Shown: in pieces, positions 28,052-40,300 of the stretch | Layout of the letters: every line of letters starts with the position of its first letter | Position numbering within the stretch: the first letter of the stretch is position 1 | From: Gavia stellata | Taxonomy: Eukaryota > Chordata > Aves > Gaviiformes > Gaviidae | Assembly: GCF_030936135.1 (NCBI RefSeq) | Contig: NC_082596.1 | Span: 15,042,155-15,106,154, forward strand | Direction of reading: 5' to 3' | Length of the DNA stretch: 64,000 nt | The notes under the pieces: model-generated | What the model was told of the DNA's origin: nothing | The model's database searches: none | What the model saw: the letters and a program-made list of their open reading frames with translations, nothing else | Translations under genes and position numbers: made by a program

Positions 28052-28081
28052 GGCGCCCGCCTCACCGGCGCCCGCCTCACC
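28052..28081. repeat. 15-bp tandem duplication in DSCC1 promoter
   Basis: The unit GGCGCCCGCCTCACC occurs twice in direct succession (28,052-28,066 and 28,067-28,081), about 100 bases upstream of the DSCC1 start codon. Confidence 0.9.
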
Positions 28082-28182
28082 GCCTCCCGCGCCGTCCCGC
28101 CCCTTGCCGCGACCGCACCGCCTCGGCGGGGGCGGGGCATAGTGTGGCGCGGCTTTCGGAGTGGGTCGGTCCGGCGGGCGCC

Positions 28183-28352
28183 ATGCGGAACCGCGCGGAG
28201 GTAGACGCTACGCTGCAGACGGCCAAACTGAACCCGGCGGAGCTGCTGCCGACCGTGCACTGCCTCAGCTTCGGTCCGCAGGCCGGCGCCGGCGAGTGCT
28301 GCCTGCTGCAGCTGGAGCCGGGCCTCTGCGCCGAACTGGAGGCGGGACGCAG
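28183..28352 (+). CDS. DSCC1: DSCC1 exon 1
   Basis: Codes residues 1-56 plus two bases; donor AG|GTACGG. The frame is open upstream and also runs into intron 1, but homology begins at this ATG and stops at the donor. Confidence 0.93.
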
Positions 28353-31300
28353 GTACGGGCCGGTGGGGCGCCCCCTGGAGGGCAGGGGCGGGTGTCGCCA
28401 AGGTCTGGGCCTCATGGGGCCGCAGACGCGAGGCGCGGCCCGGACCACGGCGACACCCCTCCCACCGCCCTGCCGCCGCTTAGGGCCTGGCGGCCGTGGT
28501 GGCCGGGACGGCGAGCCGAGGCAGGCTGAGGGGTCGGGGCAGGGCAGGCCCGCCCCGCGGCGGGAGGCTGGAGTTTTCCACCCTTACGGCTCGCCGCGCT
28601 GTGGGTGGGGGAGTGGGAGGAGCGGCGCGGGATGGAGAGGGGGCAGGGCTGCTCCGCCCGGGGCTGCCTGCTGTCAGGCCTGCGCCGTCCCCTCGTTAGT
28701 GTCAAGCAGCTGACATGGCTCTTAAACGTGGCCTTTTCCAAACTCTTATTCTTCTCATACGGTTTGCATGAAAATGTGGCAGTCCTTTAAACCTGCCTCA
28801 GTTACATTGGAAACTGAAAACTACTAACACCCATATGAAGATTTGGGTTTGTTTTTTTTTTTCGTATGGAAAAGTTGCATCTGAGGAGACTATTAGCCAA
28901 AACTGAGGAGAGTTTCTTGCCAGGCATATAAAGATAGATGCCTAAAAATTTGTGTTTAGGAAAGGAGATTATGTCTTTAAAAGAATCGCTCTGGCTTCTG
29001 AGATTTTCTTGCTGGAACTCTTGAGGTCGGGTGGATGGCAGGGTTCCTACAAGTTAGACAGGACAGCGAAGGACATACAGTATTAGCATAGGCGTTTGGT
29101 AGGATGGTTACGTGGCATCTAACTCTGGACCAAGAACGGTTCCTAGATCAGCTTTTGATACTCTTTTAAAGTTTATTCCTTTGCTGCAATACCAGTGACA
29201 TAATACAATTGTTTAAAATATACAACATTGGAACTCCCTCTAAAGAAAATCGTCCTCAGAGATATATGTTATTAAGCCTGTCCATAATCAGTGCAATATT
29301 TATAGAGTGTCATCGGTTAGAGGCCTGAATCACGCTGAGGACCACTTGGGGCACAACTGAGCTTTGTTCATGCATGCAAGCTTTTGGAAGCAAGATGAGC
29401 AGTTTGATTAAATTAAATCTGAGTACTTAATTTAGTGTAGCCTGGGAGGAACTGAATGTTCCCCTGTTGTGGTCCTGCTTCGCTGTTATCATATCCTTAC
29501 TAAGAATCGATATAATCAACTATGTGAGCTGAAGAGGGGCGTTTGCATTGATTCTTTGTACTGCAGTGCTCTACAAGGCGGTTTCCTTTCCTGCTTGGAA
29601 TTACTTGCAAGAAAACGTGTATATTTTTGAGAGGAAATTATATGAAGGATGCTGCACAACAGACACAATTTCTGTTTGCTTTCTTGTTTCACATGGTCGA
29701 GTTTCAGTCTTCATTAAAGAACAATTCTAGTTTTAATCTCATTTCTAAGATTAGTGAACAAGTTCAGCCTTTAAGCCTCACCTAGTCAGTGTTTTAGCGG
29801 GGCGTTGTGCGAAAAGGCAGGCAAGGAGGTTTGACTGTGGTATGCATAAAAGCCTTGAATACTTGTCTTCCAGAGTGGGAAAAATCAAAAAGGTGAGGAA
29901 AAAACATAGTGTTAAGATATTTTAGATCAACTGACAATTACATCTTTATATTTTGGTATAGTGTGACTGCTGCTGCCAAATAGAACTGCGGTTTATAACT
30001 TATTTACCACTATATAAATGTGAAAAAATATCAGACAAGGTTAATAGGTATTCATCCTGAAATAGAGATAAAAATACATCTTTATTTTTGTGCTAATTTT
30101 TTTTCCCAGCCTAGTAATCCGTGGTGAAAAGGATGAACAAGCAGTGTTGTGCAGCAAAGATAAAACTTACGACATGAAAATAGCAGATACCTCAAATATG
30201 CTGCTGTTTATTCCTGGTTGCAAAACTCCAGAACAGCTGAATGCAGATCAAGCATCTTGTAATATTATTCATTCACAGGTATGTCTCTCTGGGTTTTTGT
30301 TTGTTTGCTTTAATTCTCTACTTTTTTATTCTTTATAATTCCTTGTATTTTATCCAAGTTGTGTATGTGAAACCCGGCTGCGATTCAGTTGCCTAAACAT
30401 AGGTTTCTAATGCCATTTTAGATGCCTTGTGGTATTGGTCTAGCTACGAGCTGCCACTGCAGAAGGACGTGAGTCTCCTGTAGGTTCTTTGTCTATTCAA
30501 CAGCCCCAGGAGGATGTCTTTATAAATATGCTTTATACACAGGGGGCACACTATACCTTAGGGTGTTCAAAATGGCTCTAGGGCCCTTCTTTAGGCAACT
30601 GAACTTTATCCATAATGTATGATAATTATTGTTTCTAAGAAGTTAAAACTTTGGTATATTTTCAGTGAATAGTAATTACTTGTGGTAGGTATTAAAAGCT
30701 TTCAGAGAAAATCTGATTTCTCGGTGTTAGCAGCTATTTTTAAAATAAGCTGTTTGCAAATTGATTCTTAGGAGTGCTTTCCCCAAAAGGCAGATTATAC
30801 CATGTCATGCCTGAATATTATGTTTTAAATACAGAAATATATTCAAAGGTGACTCTCTTTCAACTAGCATCTGGAAAGATTTGTTGGAGTGAATGATTTT
30901 AGAGTTCTCAGTTTAAAGAATTCATTGTTCTCTGCTCTTCTGAAGCATAGTTAATAAAATTCTACTAAAAATAGTTAGGCAAATATTATTACTAGGTCAT
31001 TATTTGCTGTAATGGCTATAATGATGTCATTGAGGAGTAATCCTGCTTGTTCTTAGATGAACATAATAATCAAAACATCATAATTTCTTCCATGAAGTCA
31101 GCAGTTCAGCTAATAGAAAAAGTTAATTCAAGCTAAAGTAGATTAATGAGAAAGTAATATTCTTCCATATTCTTTTTTTGCTATGTTTAATGATCTCACT
31201 AGTCTGTTGAAGTCACACATGTCAACATAATAGAAATGTGATTTGCTTAGGAATTATTTTTAGAGTTTTATTTGTAAGAGCTCTCTTAATATTTTAAAAA

Positions 31301-34300
31301 ACGTTACATGGTGTATTGACACTACAAATTGTGAAACATAGCAAAAGATCCTATGTTTACTCAGTATATTGGGACTTCACTGCCCTTCTCCTGCAGGCTT
31401 GGTGCTGCTCTTTGTAGCACTTGCAAGGCTAATACTCACTGCCAAAGCATCTGACATTTTATTCACCTCAGGCAGACCAGCCCCAGTTATGAGCTTTGGA
31501 TTATAAATTAGAATTATTTATTTTCTTTTCTATGCAGAGTACCTTCTTGTTCATTACCAAATTGCTCAGAAAAGAACTTGGCGTGAAAAAAAAAAATCTA
31601 ACAATTAGTGAAATGCTATTTGTCATGGAGGTAAAAAAAGCTTAGAAGTTTATCAGGAAATTAGTATTTACCCGAATTTTGTGCCAAGCAAGCTACAGAA
31701 TAGTTAGATTAAAAACTGAGAGCTTTCTCTGTATTAGAATCTGGATAGGACTTCTTCTACATATAGGTGGTTTGCTTATAGTTGATTTAAATGGAACATT
31801 ATTTTAAAGTTTTGGAGGGGGGGTTGTTTTTTTTTAATGGATGACCTTAAAAAAAAAAGTAGGCTGGTAAAGCATTTAGGGTATTTTAAAGTACTGTCTG
31901 GGGGCTTTTTCACAGAGGCTTTTTTACAAGGGGCTAGTGGTTAGGTCAAGAGTCATGAACCTGGAGCCTGTTCTGCCTCTTCCATTCTGTGCCCACTTCT
32001 GTTGGTTTGGTAAATGGCAGAAACAATGCTGAAAGGCCTCCGATACTCTTTCCTCTTCAAAGAATCTTCTAGGAAGTCCAAGCTGTACCCCCTGAAACAC
32101 CTTAGTATTACTATGAAGGTAAAGTTTTATTAGATTAGTGTTGTTGAATCAATTACATCTGAGCTTCCTGTTACACGCTTTAAATTTGTGTGTTGAATCA
32201 GAGTAAGGAACAGAGATGTCTTGTTAGTTGTGTGCAGGTATAACTTACTGTCTCGTTAATGTCTGTTTTACTTGAGCTTAGTGATACGATGATTCATTAA
32301 GGTGTAAAAAGACCATGAAGTAGATCCCAAGCATTGGAAGAAGTGGGGAAGATAGAAACAGGATAATACAGGAGGGGTTTTATGGCAGTAATATAACTTA
32401 GTATTAAGAGGAAAAGAAATGTTGATGAGGAGTCTGCAGGAATATATCCCATGATTATATTCTATCATTTTCATGTAGAGGTGAGTTGTTCCCTTTGTCA
32501 TATGCACTGTGAACATATTTTTATCAACCAACCGTGGGTTTTTATTCTTCATTGCCTGCAGTAAATTTTTTAATTGAAAATACTGCAATGATTGTTTCAT
32601 GTTTAATTGCCCTATTAATAAAGTCTTGTTCTTAGTGACTAGATTAATACTTTTTGCTGATAATTTTTGGTAAACTTCTTTGAATCCAAATGGTAGATTA
32701 AAAAGTTTTAAGAGTCGCTGTTTTTTCTTGTAGATTGCTGGCTTCTCCAATAACTATTGGGAATTAAGGAGATGTCGACCTAAACTGAAGAAACTGAGGA
32801 AGCTTTTAATGGAAGATCCATATGAAGGGCCAGATAGTCAGAAAGATCAGACTTTGACATTTTCAAAGGTAAATCAGCTACGTAAATTACTTTCTTGTAA
32901 TTGCTAAAAGGGCAAATTAAAGTGAAGATACATTCTTAACTAGAAAAATACCTTTGTTCCCATGTTTCACAGTGCTGCTTTGAGTTAATTTAAGCCTATT
33001 GTTCTAAACAAGTTGGTAATTACTAGCACTTCCACTGAGTAGCAGGTAAGCAACCTTTTTTTAGTAAAAAGAGGAAAAGGAAGGACACTGAAAGAGACTG
33101 GGGATTTCCCTTTTTATGTGGGGAGTTTCTTGAAGACAGTCTTCAGAACCTTTTGTAAATTCCTTGAGAATTATATGGCTACTAAAGTATAATGCAGCCT
33201 TTCCTCCTAAGGGACTGTCATGTATGACATGTCATGTATGAGCTAAGTGTAAGGTCACAGGACACCCATGTACAATTCACTTGCCAATCAGTAATTTATG
33301 ATGACAAGAAGAAGCAGGGAGTTGCAGAGAATGATGAGGATTATATAAGGCAGAGAATAAGACTGACACTACAAGAAAGGAAAACACAAATAAAATCGTG
33401 TCCTGCTGCCCTTTTATGTTTCCAGGAAATCCAATTCAGGATCTAAATAGTCATGGAGAGACCTGGACTGTGCAGCATATGATCTCAGATAAAAGGCTTA
33501 TAAAAATCTTGGAGTTTTGTTAGTTTGGTTGGTTTTCCTTTTGACTTTAAAAAACAGAATTGGTTGCTCCAAAGTATTTTACGCCGAGGCTTAGTTGAAG
33601 CTGATACTAACAAACCATCTGTGTATGCTTTCATGTACAAACATAGATGTTGCTTTTCTCCCTTGGAGAGAAATGCTGCCTCTCTCTGGATGATTAACAG
33701 TCTAATTTCTGATAAATTTCAGAATCTTTCCCCCAGCATTGCCTTTTCCTCCTTTCATTTTTCCTACCTACTCTGGTCTAGGCATAGAAGGGCATAACAG
33801 CAAAATAAGGAATGGCAGAGGGAAAAAGGCTTGAATTGTCCACAAATCATAAGCATTGACCAAAGCTAGCAACACAAAAAGATGTCATATGCAATAGTAT
33901 TTACTGATAATATTAAATGAATTTTATAAAAACCTGTCATTGTCTCCCCAAACATTAGTGCCTAGTTTGAGGACTGGTCTCCCCCATTTGTTTTGAAAGA
34001 GAATGTTTCATGTATCAGCTTACTAGAGAACAACTAGATATACCTGGTAAACGTAGATGAATCTTAGCTATGCCACTGGTGGAACTTTAATCTGAAAGCT
34101 CTCCATAGGAAAGCTCTCTTTCCTATGGGACTAATTCTCACTGAAATTCCAAACAATACATGTATAGTAAAAATTTTTGCTGTGTTGTTTGCTTACACTT
34201 AATATTTATTGGGTGCTGGTGGCAAATAAGCCATCTTTAATCTGTTTGAAAACAAATTACTATGTTTTGGTAGCTTACTGTAAACTTTTCATGGTTTTTA

Positions 34301-37300
34301 GTTGTTTGTACTGTATCATACACAGAGAACTACAGGAAAGGAACCATAAGGAACTATAGCACTATAAGGAATTACTGTAAGGAAGCCTGATGCACAGTGA
34401 TGTGATTTAGCAAGCTACAGGAAAACTTAGAAACAGGCTAGCGTACAGCTTGCTCAGGATGCACCAAATTAAAATCCTGGGTTTTACAGTGAGATGGCAA
34501 GGCATATTCAAATGATTGAATGCATCTGAGTTAATGTATTTAATATGTTTCTTATCCTTATCTGGAAATTGCTGGTATGGGCATGATGCAAGTCAACCCA
34601 TTCCATTTTATGTTTGCAAGGGTGATGCAGCTGATAAAAGCATCATAGCTGAGAGCAGTGATTTCTTACAAAAGCTGTTGGAGTGCTAGCCAGGCCTTAG
34701 AAATGCCAAGGACTCCTGTGCTGAATGGCAGTATCTAACTCCCAAACACACTTGCATGCTGATCTGGGGATATTTTTGCTCTCAATTGCTAGCAGTGTTT
34801 AGAGTACTGTATAATATGGTCATCCTGTGCTGAAATACTGATGCGAGTTCAATGTGCTTAGCTTGATGATGTTTCAACATACTGTTTAATAGGAATGGCA
34901 TAGCAGGAAGAGGAGACCTTTCTGTATTTATTAAATGCTTTTTTAACATGTGGATGTTCCAAACTTAGTGTTGTTCCATTTGTGTTCCCATAGGCTAATA
35001 GATCTCAAGTACTTAGTCGATTTTTTTTTCTTTTTTGATAGGAAATATGCTATAATCAACAAAACTTTAAAATCAGAGTGATTAAAAAGGGTGTAAGGTA
35101 GATAAAGGAATTGATGATGCCCTATTTCCTATGGATTTAAGTCTGGTGTTCCTTCCCTTTACTTTACTCCTCATGATACCTTTTGTTCCTCCCATACCTT
35201 CTAAATCTTTACCACAGTATCCACAGTACCCTGCCGTCTCACCAAGTAACTGCTCTGCAAGGAACTGTGCTGTGGCTGGGTCTGTGCTACATGTCTGCTA
35301 ATTGGTTAGCAGACACCAAAACACAACACATAACTGTTAAGGTCAGGCTGGAGCAGGCTTTCCCTCAGTGGAGGTACTAAGGTGGAGTTCTGACTTCTAT
35401 CCAAAAGTGATAAGTGATTTTTGTTTTGCCTTTTCTTTGAATCTCACAGATTAAAATATGTGATTTAAGAAAGACAGAACATACTTACTTTTCATTCTTG
35501 CTGTGATACTTTACTTACAATGCCTACTTGGGCTAGTTTGACATCCTGGGAATACAGCTATATTACTTATGCATGGCACAAATTGTTCCCTGTAGTTAGG
35601 ACTGGTTTTTATACTGAATAACCCTTTGAGAAAATGTTGTAAGTTACAGGAAAAGTTTCAGAGAGTGTGGTAAACCTTAGAAAATTCAGAGTCTGGGGAA
35701 AAAAAATCAATCTTCTTTCTTTCTTTCATTATATCTTATAATGCATTTAGCATGCTTGCTGAAGCAAGGGAGGAGTAAGGATAACCTGTTTTATTTCCTT
35801 CTTTTTTTCCCTTGTTGAAGTATACAACAGAAGATTTGTTAAGTCTGATTCAAGCAAGTGAAGAAGAAATACTGAACCAATTGCAGATTCTAGATGCCTG
35901 CAAAATTGAAGGTATTTATCTCTAAAGAATGTTGTTGCCTATGAGGAAATAACCCTGCTTTTTTTCCCCAAAATGTCTGTCTCCTTTTTCTAAGGCCCAT
36001 TCCACATCCTCTTCTTTCAAGGTGGAAGTTACTTCAAAGTACTAAGATCTGCTTCCATGTTTCCTATATCCTCTGCTGCTATGAATCTGATAAAAAAGAT
36101 AAAGCTGAGCAGGCATCAACCAGTCTGGCTCTTCCCAGGGTAATTGCTTCTACAAATACTGGCATCAGAGTATCCCACCCATAGCATGAATATTTTTTTG
36201 TCTGGTTGCCCTCTTCATGGATGAGTGGGTACTGCTTTCTGCAGTTCTAGAGGCAAAAATAGCTGATCCTTAGGGAACCCCAGCCCTTTCACAGTCCTTT
36301 CTTCCTCCCAGACTGGGTTTATCTCAGAAGTCTTCCTACCATGCGAGGCGAGGCAAGGCTGGAGCAAGTGCCTCACCTTGGGGCAGCTCCTACTTATCCT
36401 GTACTTGGCCAAGCCCAGACCCTCACCTGGACGCCAGGTGACAGCAGTCCTAGAGTCATAGAATAATATAGGGCAGAACCGAGCTCTGGAGGTTATCAGA
36501 TCCAAACCCCTCCTTTAGAACAGGGCCAACTTGGAGCTGGCAGCTCAGGGCCTCGGCTGGCCGGGTTCTGAACATTTCCAAGGATGGAGATTGCACAACC
36601 TCTGTCCCGGCTGTTCCAGTGTTTGACTATCTGCAAGGAGAAAACAATTCTAATACTCAGCTGGGATTTCCTTTGTTGCAACTTTTGCTTGTTGCCTCCT
36701 GTCCCATTGCTGAGCACCACTGGGAAGACTTCTGCTCCGTCTTCTCTATACTGTCACATTAGGTAGGTGAGGACAATCTCAGAAATTACTTTCCTTGTCA
36801 TTTTCAGCTGCACAGCACCATTGTACCAGATCTGTCCTTTGTCACATCTGGATTTCTGTGAACTTGGCTGGACCTGAACTGCCACTTTGCAGGGCCAGTG
36901 CAGCCAGTTCTGTTCATGCAGTTCTGTGCCTGAATTAATTATTAGTTTTTCCAGTTCTGATTCATCTTGGGATGGGATTTGTAGTGTCTTTGTATCTGTG
37001 GCAGTTAATCTCCATAAACAGTTATGAATAATTGAGATAATTTTATTTCTTTCTCCTTTACATTTGCTCTTACTATTCTGTTCTTTTTCTCAATTTTAAT
37101 CCTGAGAAGGACAGAATGCTGTCGCTGTACTTTGTAAAGGTGTTACCTAAATGTCCAGGCTCCTGTAATGTATCTTCAGGGGCATAGCATTATGGTGTTA
37201 ATGTTTTCCTTCTAACACTGTTTTGTGGTTTTCTTTTTGGCAGGATATTGGAGAATTCTAGAATTTGACTATGAGATGAAACTCTTGAATCACGTGATTC

Positions 37301-40300
37301 AGCTAATAGACTCAGAGTCCTGGTCTTTAAGTAAGGTTCCTTTACGTACCTGCCTTGAGGAACTTGGATCTTTAGAGCCCACGTAAGCAATTATTTTTAG
37401 TACTTAAAATTGTCTACAGTCATTATTAACTATTACTAATTACAATCATTATTAATTATTTATTAGAATTACAGTCTTACAACTCTAGATTCCAGTTACC
37501 ATGGTCTTAATGATACATTTTCTTTGGCTCTAAAATATACATGGGCATTAGTAGTTTAGACAGACAGGTTAGTAAACTGATTTTAGGGTCTATTGGTAGT
37601 ATTTCCATTGATTCAATAGTAGAAACACTACAGCTGAACAGAAAATGATGGAAGTTGCATGTACTTAAGCCATAAATTGCTGGTCATCTTGAAATACTTG
37701 TTCTGAAGCTATAGCTAGCCAAAAATGTTTAATTTACCTCTTGCATAATGTCTGAGATGGTGGTATATTTTCTGGTAAAATACTGAATTCAGATCTTTAG
37801 ACTTGAGTTTATTGTACTGCCATTTGGAATCATGAAATAATTTAAGATTACCATTCAAACAAAGTCTGAAGTTTACAATATGTAGTATTTTCCATTTATT
37901 TGGCTTTTAGCTCAAAAGGAAATCTTGCTTTAATATTAGTGTCTGCAGTTAGACTGTAATTTTATGCCAGAGGTTTAGAAAAATGCCTGCTCTTCAGTAA
38001 AGGATAATTAACTGCCCAATCCGTGACTTGCGTCACTTCTCATTGAGAAGTAACATTGCAAGAGTCTCTTTTCCTTATTCTCCTTATGCCTTTTAGTCTT
38101 TGCTAGTTATAACTAGTGGAAGAGACTTTTGGGGATGACATGCTGAATTAACTCCCATCTATCCTTTTTGTCCCCTTTTGTCCTCTTTTAACTTACTTCT
38201 AAGTTTTTATCAATTTATTCATTTCAGCCATGAAGATGTGTCCCATCCTCCATTCTCACTGATTTTTTTAATTCACCTGTTCCTTCATCTTACTCTTGGT
38301 AACTGTTTCTGTGTTTCTGTAATGTCCTAATGAACAGTTTTAAACCTTGATTTCTGATTTTTTTATTTTTTTTTTTTTTTCAGAGAGATGATAGAACATA
38401 TTCTTTTAAGCTATGGAAGGAAATACATTGATGATGGTAAGTTTGGGAAAGCATGCAAATTTTAATTTTGCATAAAGGAAGTAGTTATTCATGAGTAAAT
38501 GCAGCCTTTGTGAGAATGACCCAAACAAATGAATTTGCTACAATGCCAGTAAAAGGAGGGAGCAAACAGTGAGCTAAAAATCTGTAAAATTGATATAGAA
38601 AGTTTCATGGGAAAAAGGACTATTAAACTGTACAAGACACTAGGGAAAAATTGGGAACTATCAGAGGTACCAGCAGTGTGCCCAGGTGTCCAAGAAGGCC
38701 AATGGCATCCTGGCTTGCATCAGAAACAGCGTGGCCAGCAGGACTAGGGAAGTGATTGTCCCCCTGTAGTCGGCACTGTGAAGCCACACCTCGAATACTG
38801 TGTTCAGTTTTGGGCCCCTCACTACAAGAAGGACATTGAGGTGCTGGAAGGACATTGAGCATGTCTGGAGAAAAGCAACGAAGCTGGTGAGGGGTCTGGA
38901 GCACAAGTCGTATGAGGAGCGGCTGAGGGAGCTGGGGTTGTTCAGTCTGCAGAAGAGGAGGCTGAGGGGAGACGTTATTGCTCTCTACAACTACCTGAAA
39001 CGGGGTTGCAGAGAGGTGGGTGTTGATCTCTTCTCCCAAGTGACAAGTCATAGGACAAGAGGAAATGGCCTCAAGTTGTGCCAGGGGAGGTTTAGATTGG
39101 ATATTAGGAAAAATTTCTTCGCTGAAAGGGTTGTGAGACATTGGACCAGGCTGCCCAGGGAGGTGGTAGAGTCACCATCCCTGGAGGTATTTAAAAGACA
39201 TGTGGATGAGGTGCTTAGGAACGTGGTTTAGTGGTGGACTTGGCAGTGTTAGGTTAATGGTTGGACTTGATGATCTTAGTCTTTTCCAACCTAAATGATT
39301 CTATGATTCTATAATTCTATGATTAGGTGTCTACAAGCCATAATTTTGTGAGTAAAGACAGATCACTTGTAAAATTTAGATGGTATCTCTCTTTAGATAC
39401 TCTAAGAGGTCTCGGATATCATGTGGTTAAGCAATTAATTGTGCTATTGTGAACAGTCAGTGCCATGTAGATCTCCCTGAACTCAGCTTGCCTAAAGTAG
39501 ACATCTGCCTTAGTTCCCCTGAACAGCACCACATGATTCATTTGATTGTATTTACTAAATCTGTATTGCACATCTCACATATAGTATTTCAGTGCCTTAA
39601 TCTGAATCTGAATTCTTTCCCACAGTTGCTTTCATCTCACCTTTGGCTGAAGTAGGAGTTGCATTCAACCTTAAAGGACATGGGAAAATACGTGTAGTGA
39701 CACAGATTGTCTTAGTATATTTAGGCAGGTTGCACAAGGCACAAGTTTGAATTGCAGGAAGTCCAGATGACTGAAAAAGTGGAAGTGTTTATGCTGATGT
39801 TGTTCAGAGAATTTTAGCCAAGTCAGTGTGAAAGAAAATAAATTCTCGTTACTCCCTTCGTCATCTTATATTATAAGGATGATTAAGGAAGTGAAAGCTT
39901 TGTTTAATTGTTCAACCAAAGACAGCAAACACTTTAATACAAGCCATTCAGAAATAGGAATGAAAGCTGTAGGAGAAACGGTGTTACTGTGAAAGGGGAA
40001 AAGATGGGGGGCAAATACATTTATTGATATGAATGAATACCATAGCTCTGACAGCACTGTAAACACACATAACATTCTGCTTAATTTGTTTTTGAGAATG
40101 AGAAGACACCATCATTTATCCAAAGTCATACCAAGTCAGGTTACTCCCTGAGGAAAATTAAAAACAGGATACATGGTTTGTAGAAGAGTTTAGAACAGAA
40201 TGGATATACGAGGCTGTTCTCTGTTCTTTTATCAAAAAACAAGAACATAAGATACACTGTTCTTTTGTTTCTCAGCAGGGGAGGTTTACTTTGAAATGCA

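Larger units (their letters stand above)
27840..28720 (+). promoter_or_regulatory. DSCC1: CpG island with DSCC1 promoter
   Basis: CG content rises sharply from about 27,840 and falls after about 28,700. A GC box (GGGGGCGGGG) lies at about 28,128-28,137, roughly 45 bases before the start codon. No TATA box is seen, as is usual for replication genes. A 15-bp unit is tandemly repeated at 28,052-28,081. Confidence 0.75.

Noticed and set aside
27778-28401. Open frame of 207 codons on the minus strand at the DSCC1 promoter
   Set aside because: It overlaps the DSCC1 exon 1 and its CpG island, has the same low-complexity composition, and shows no family match.
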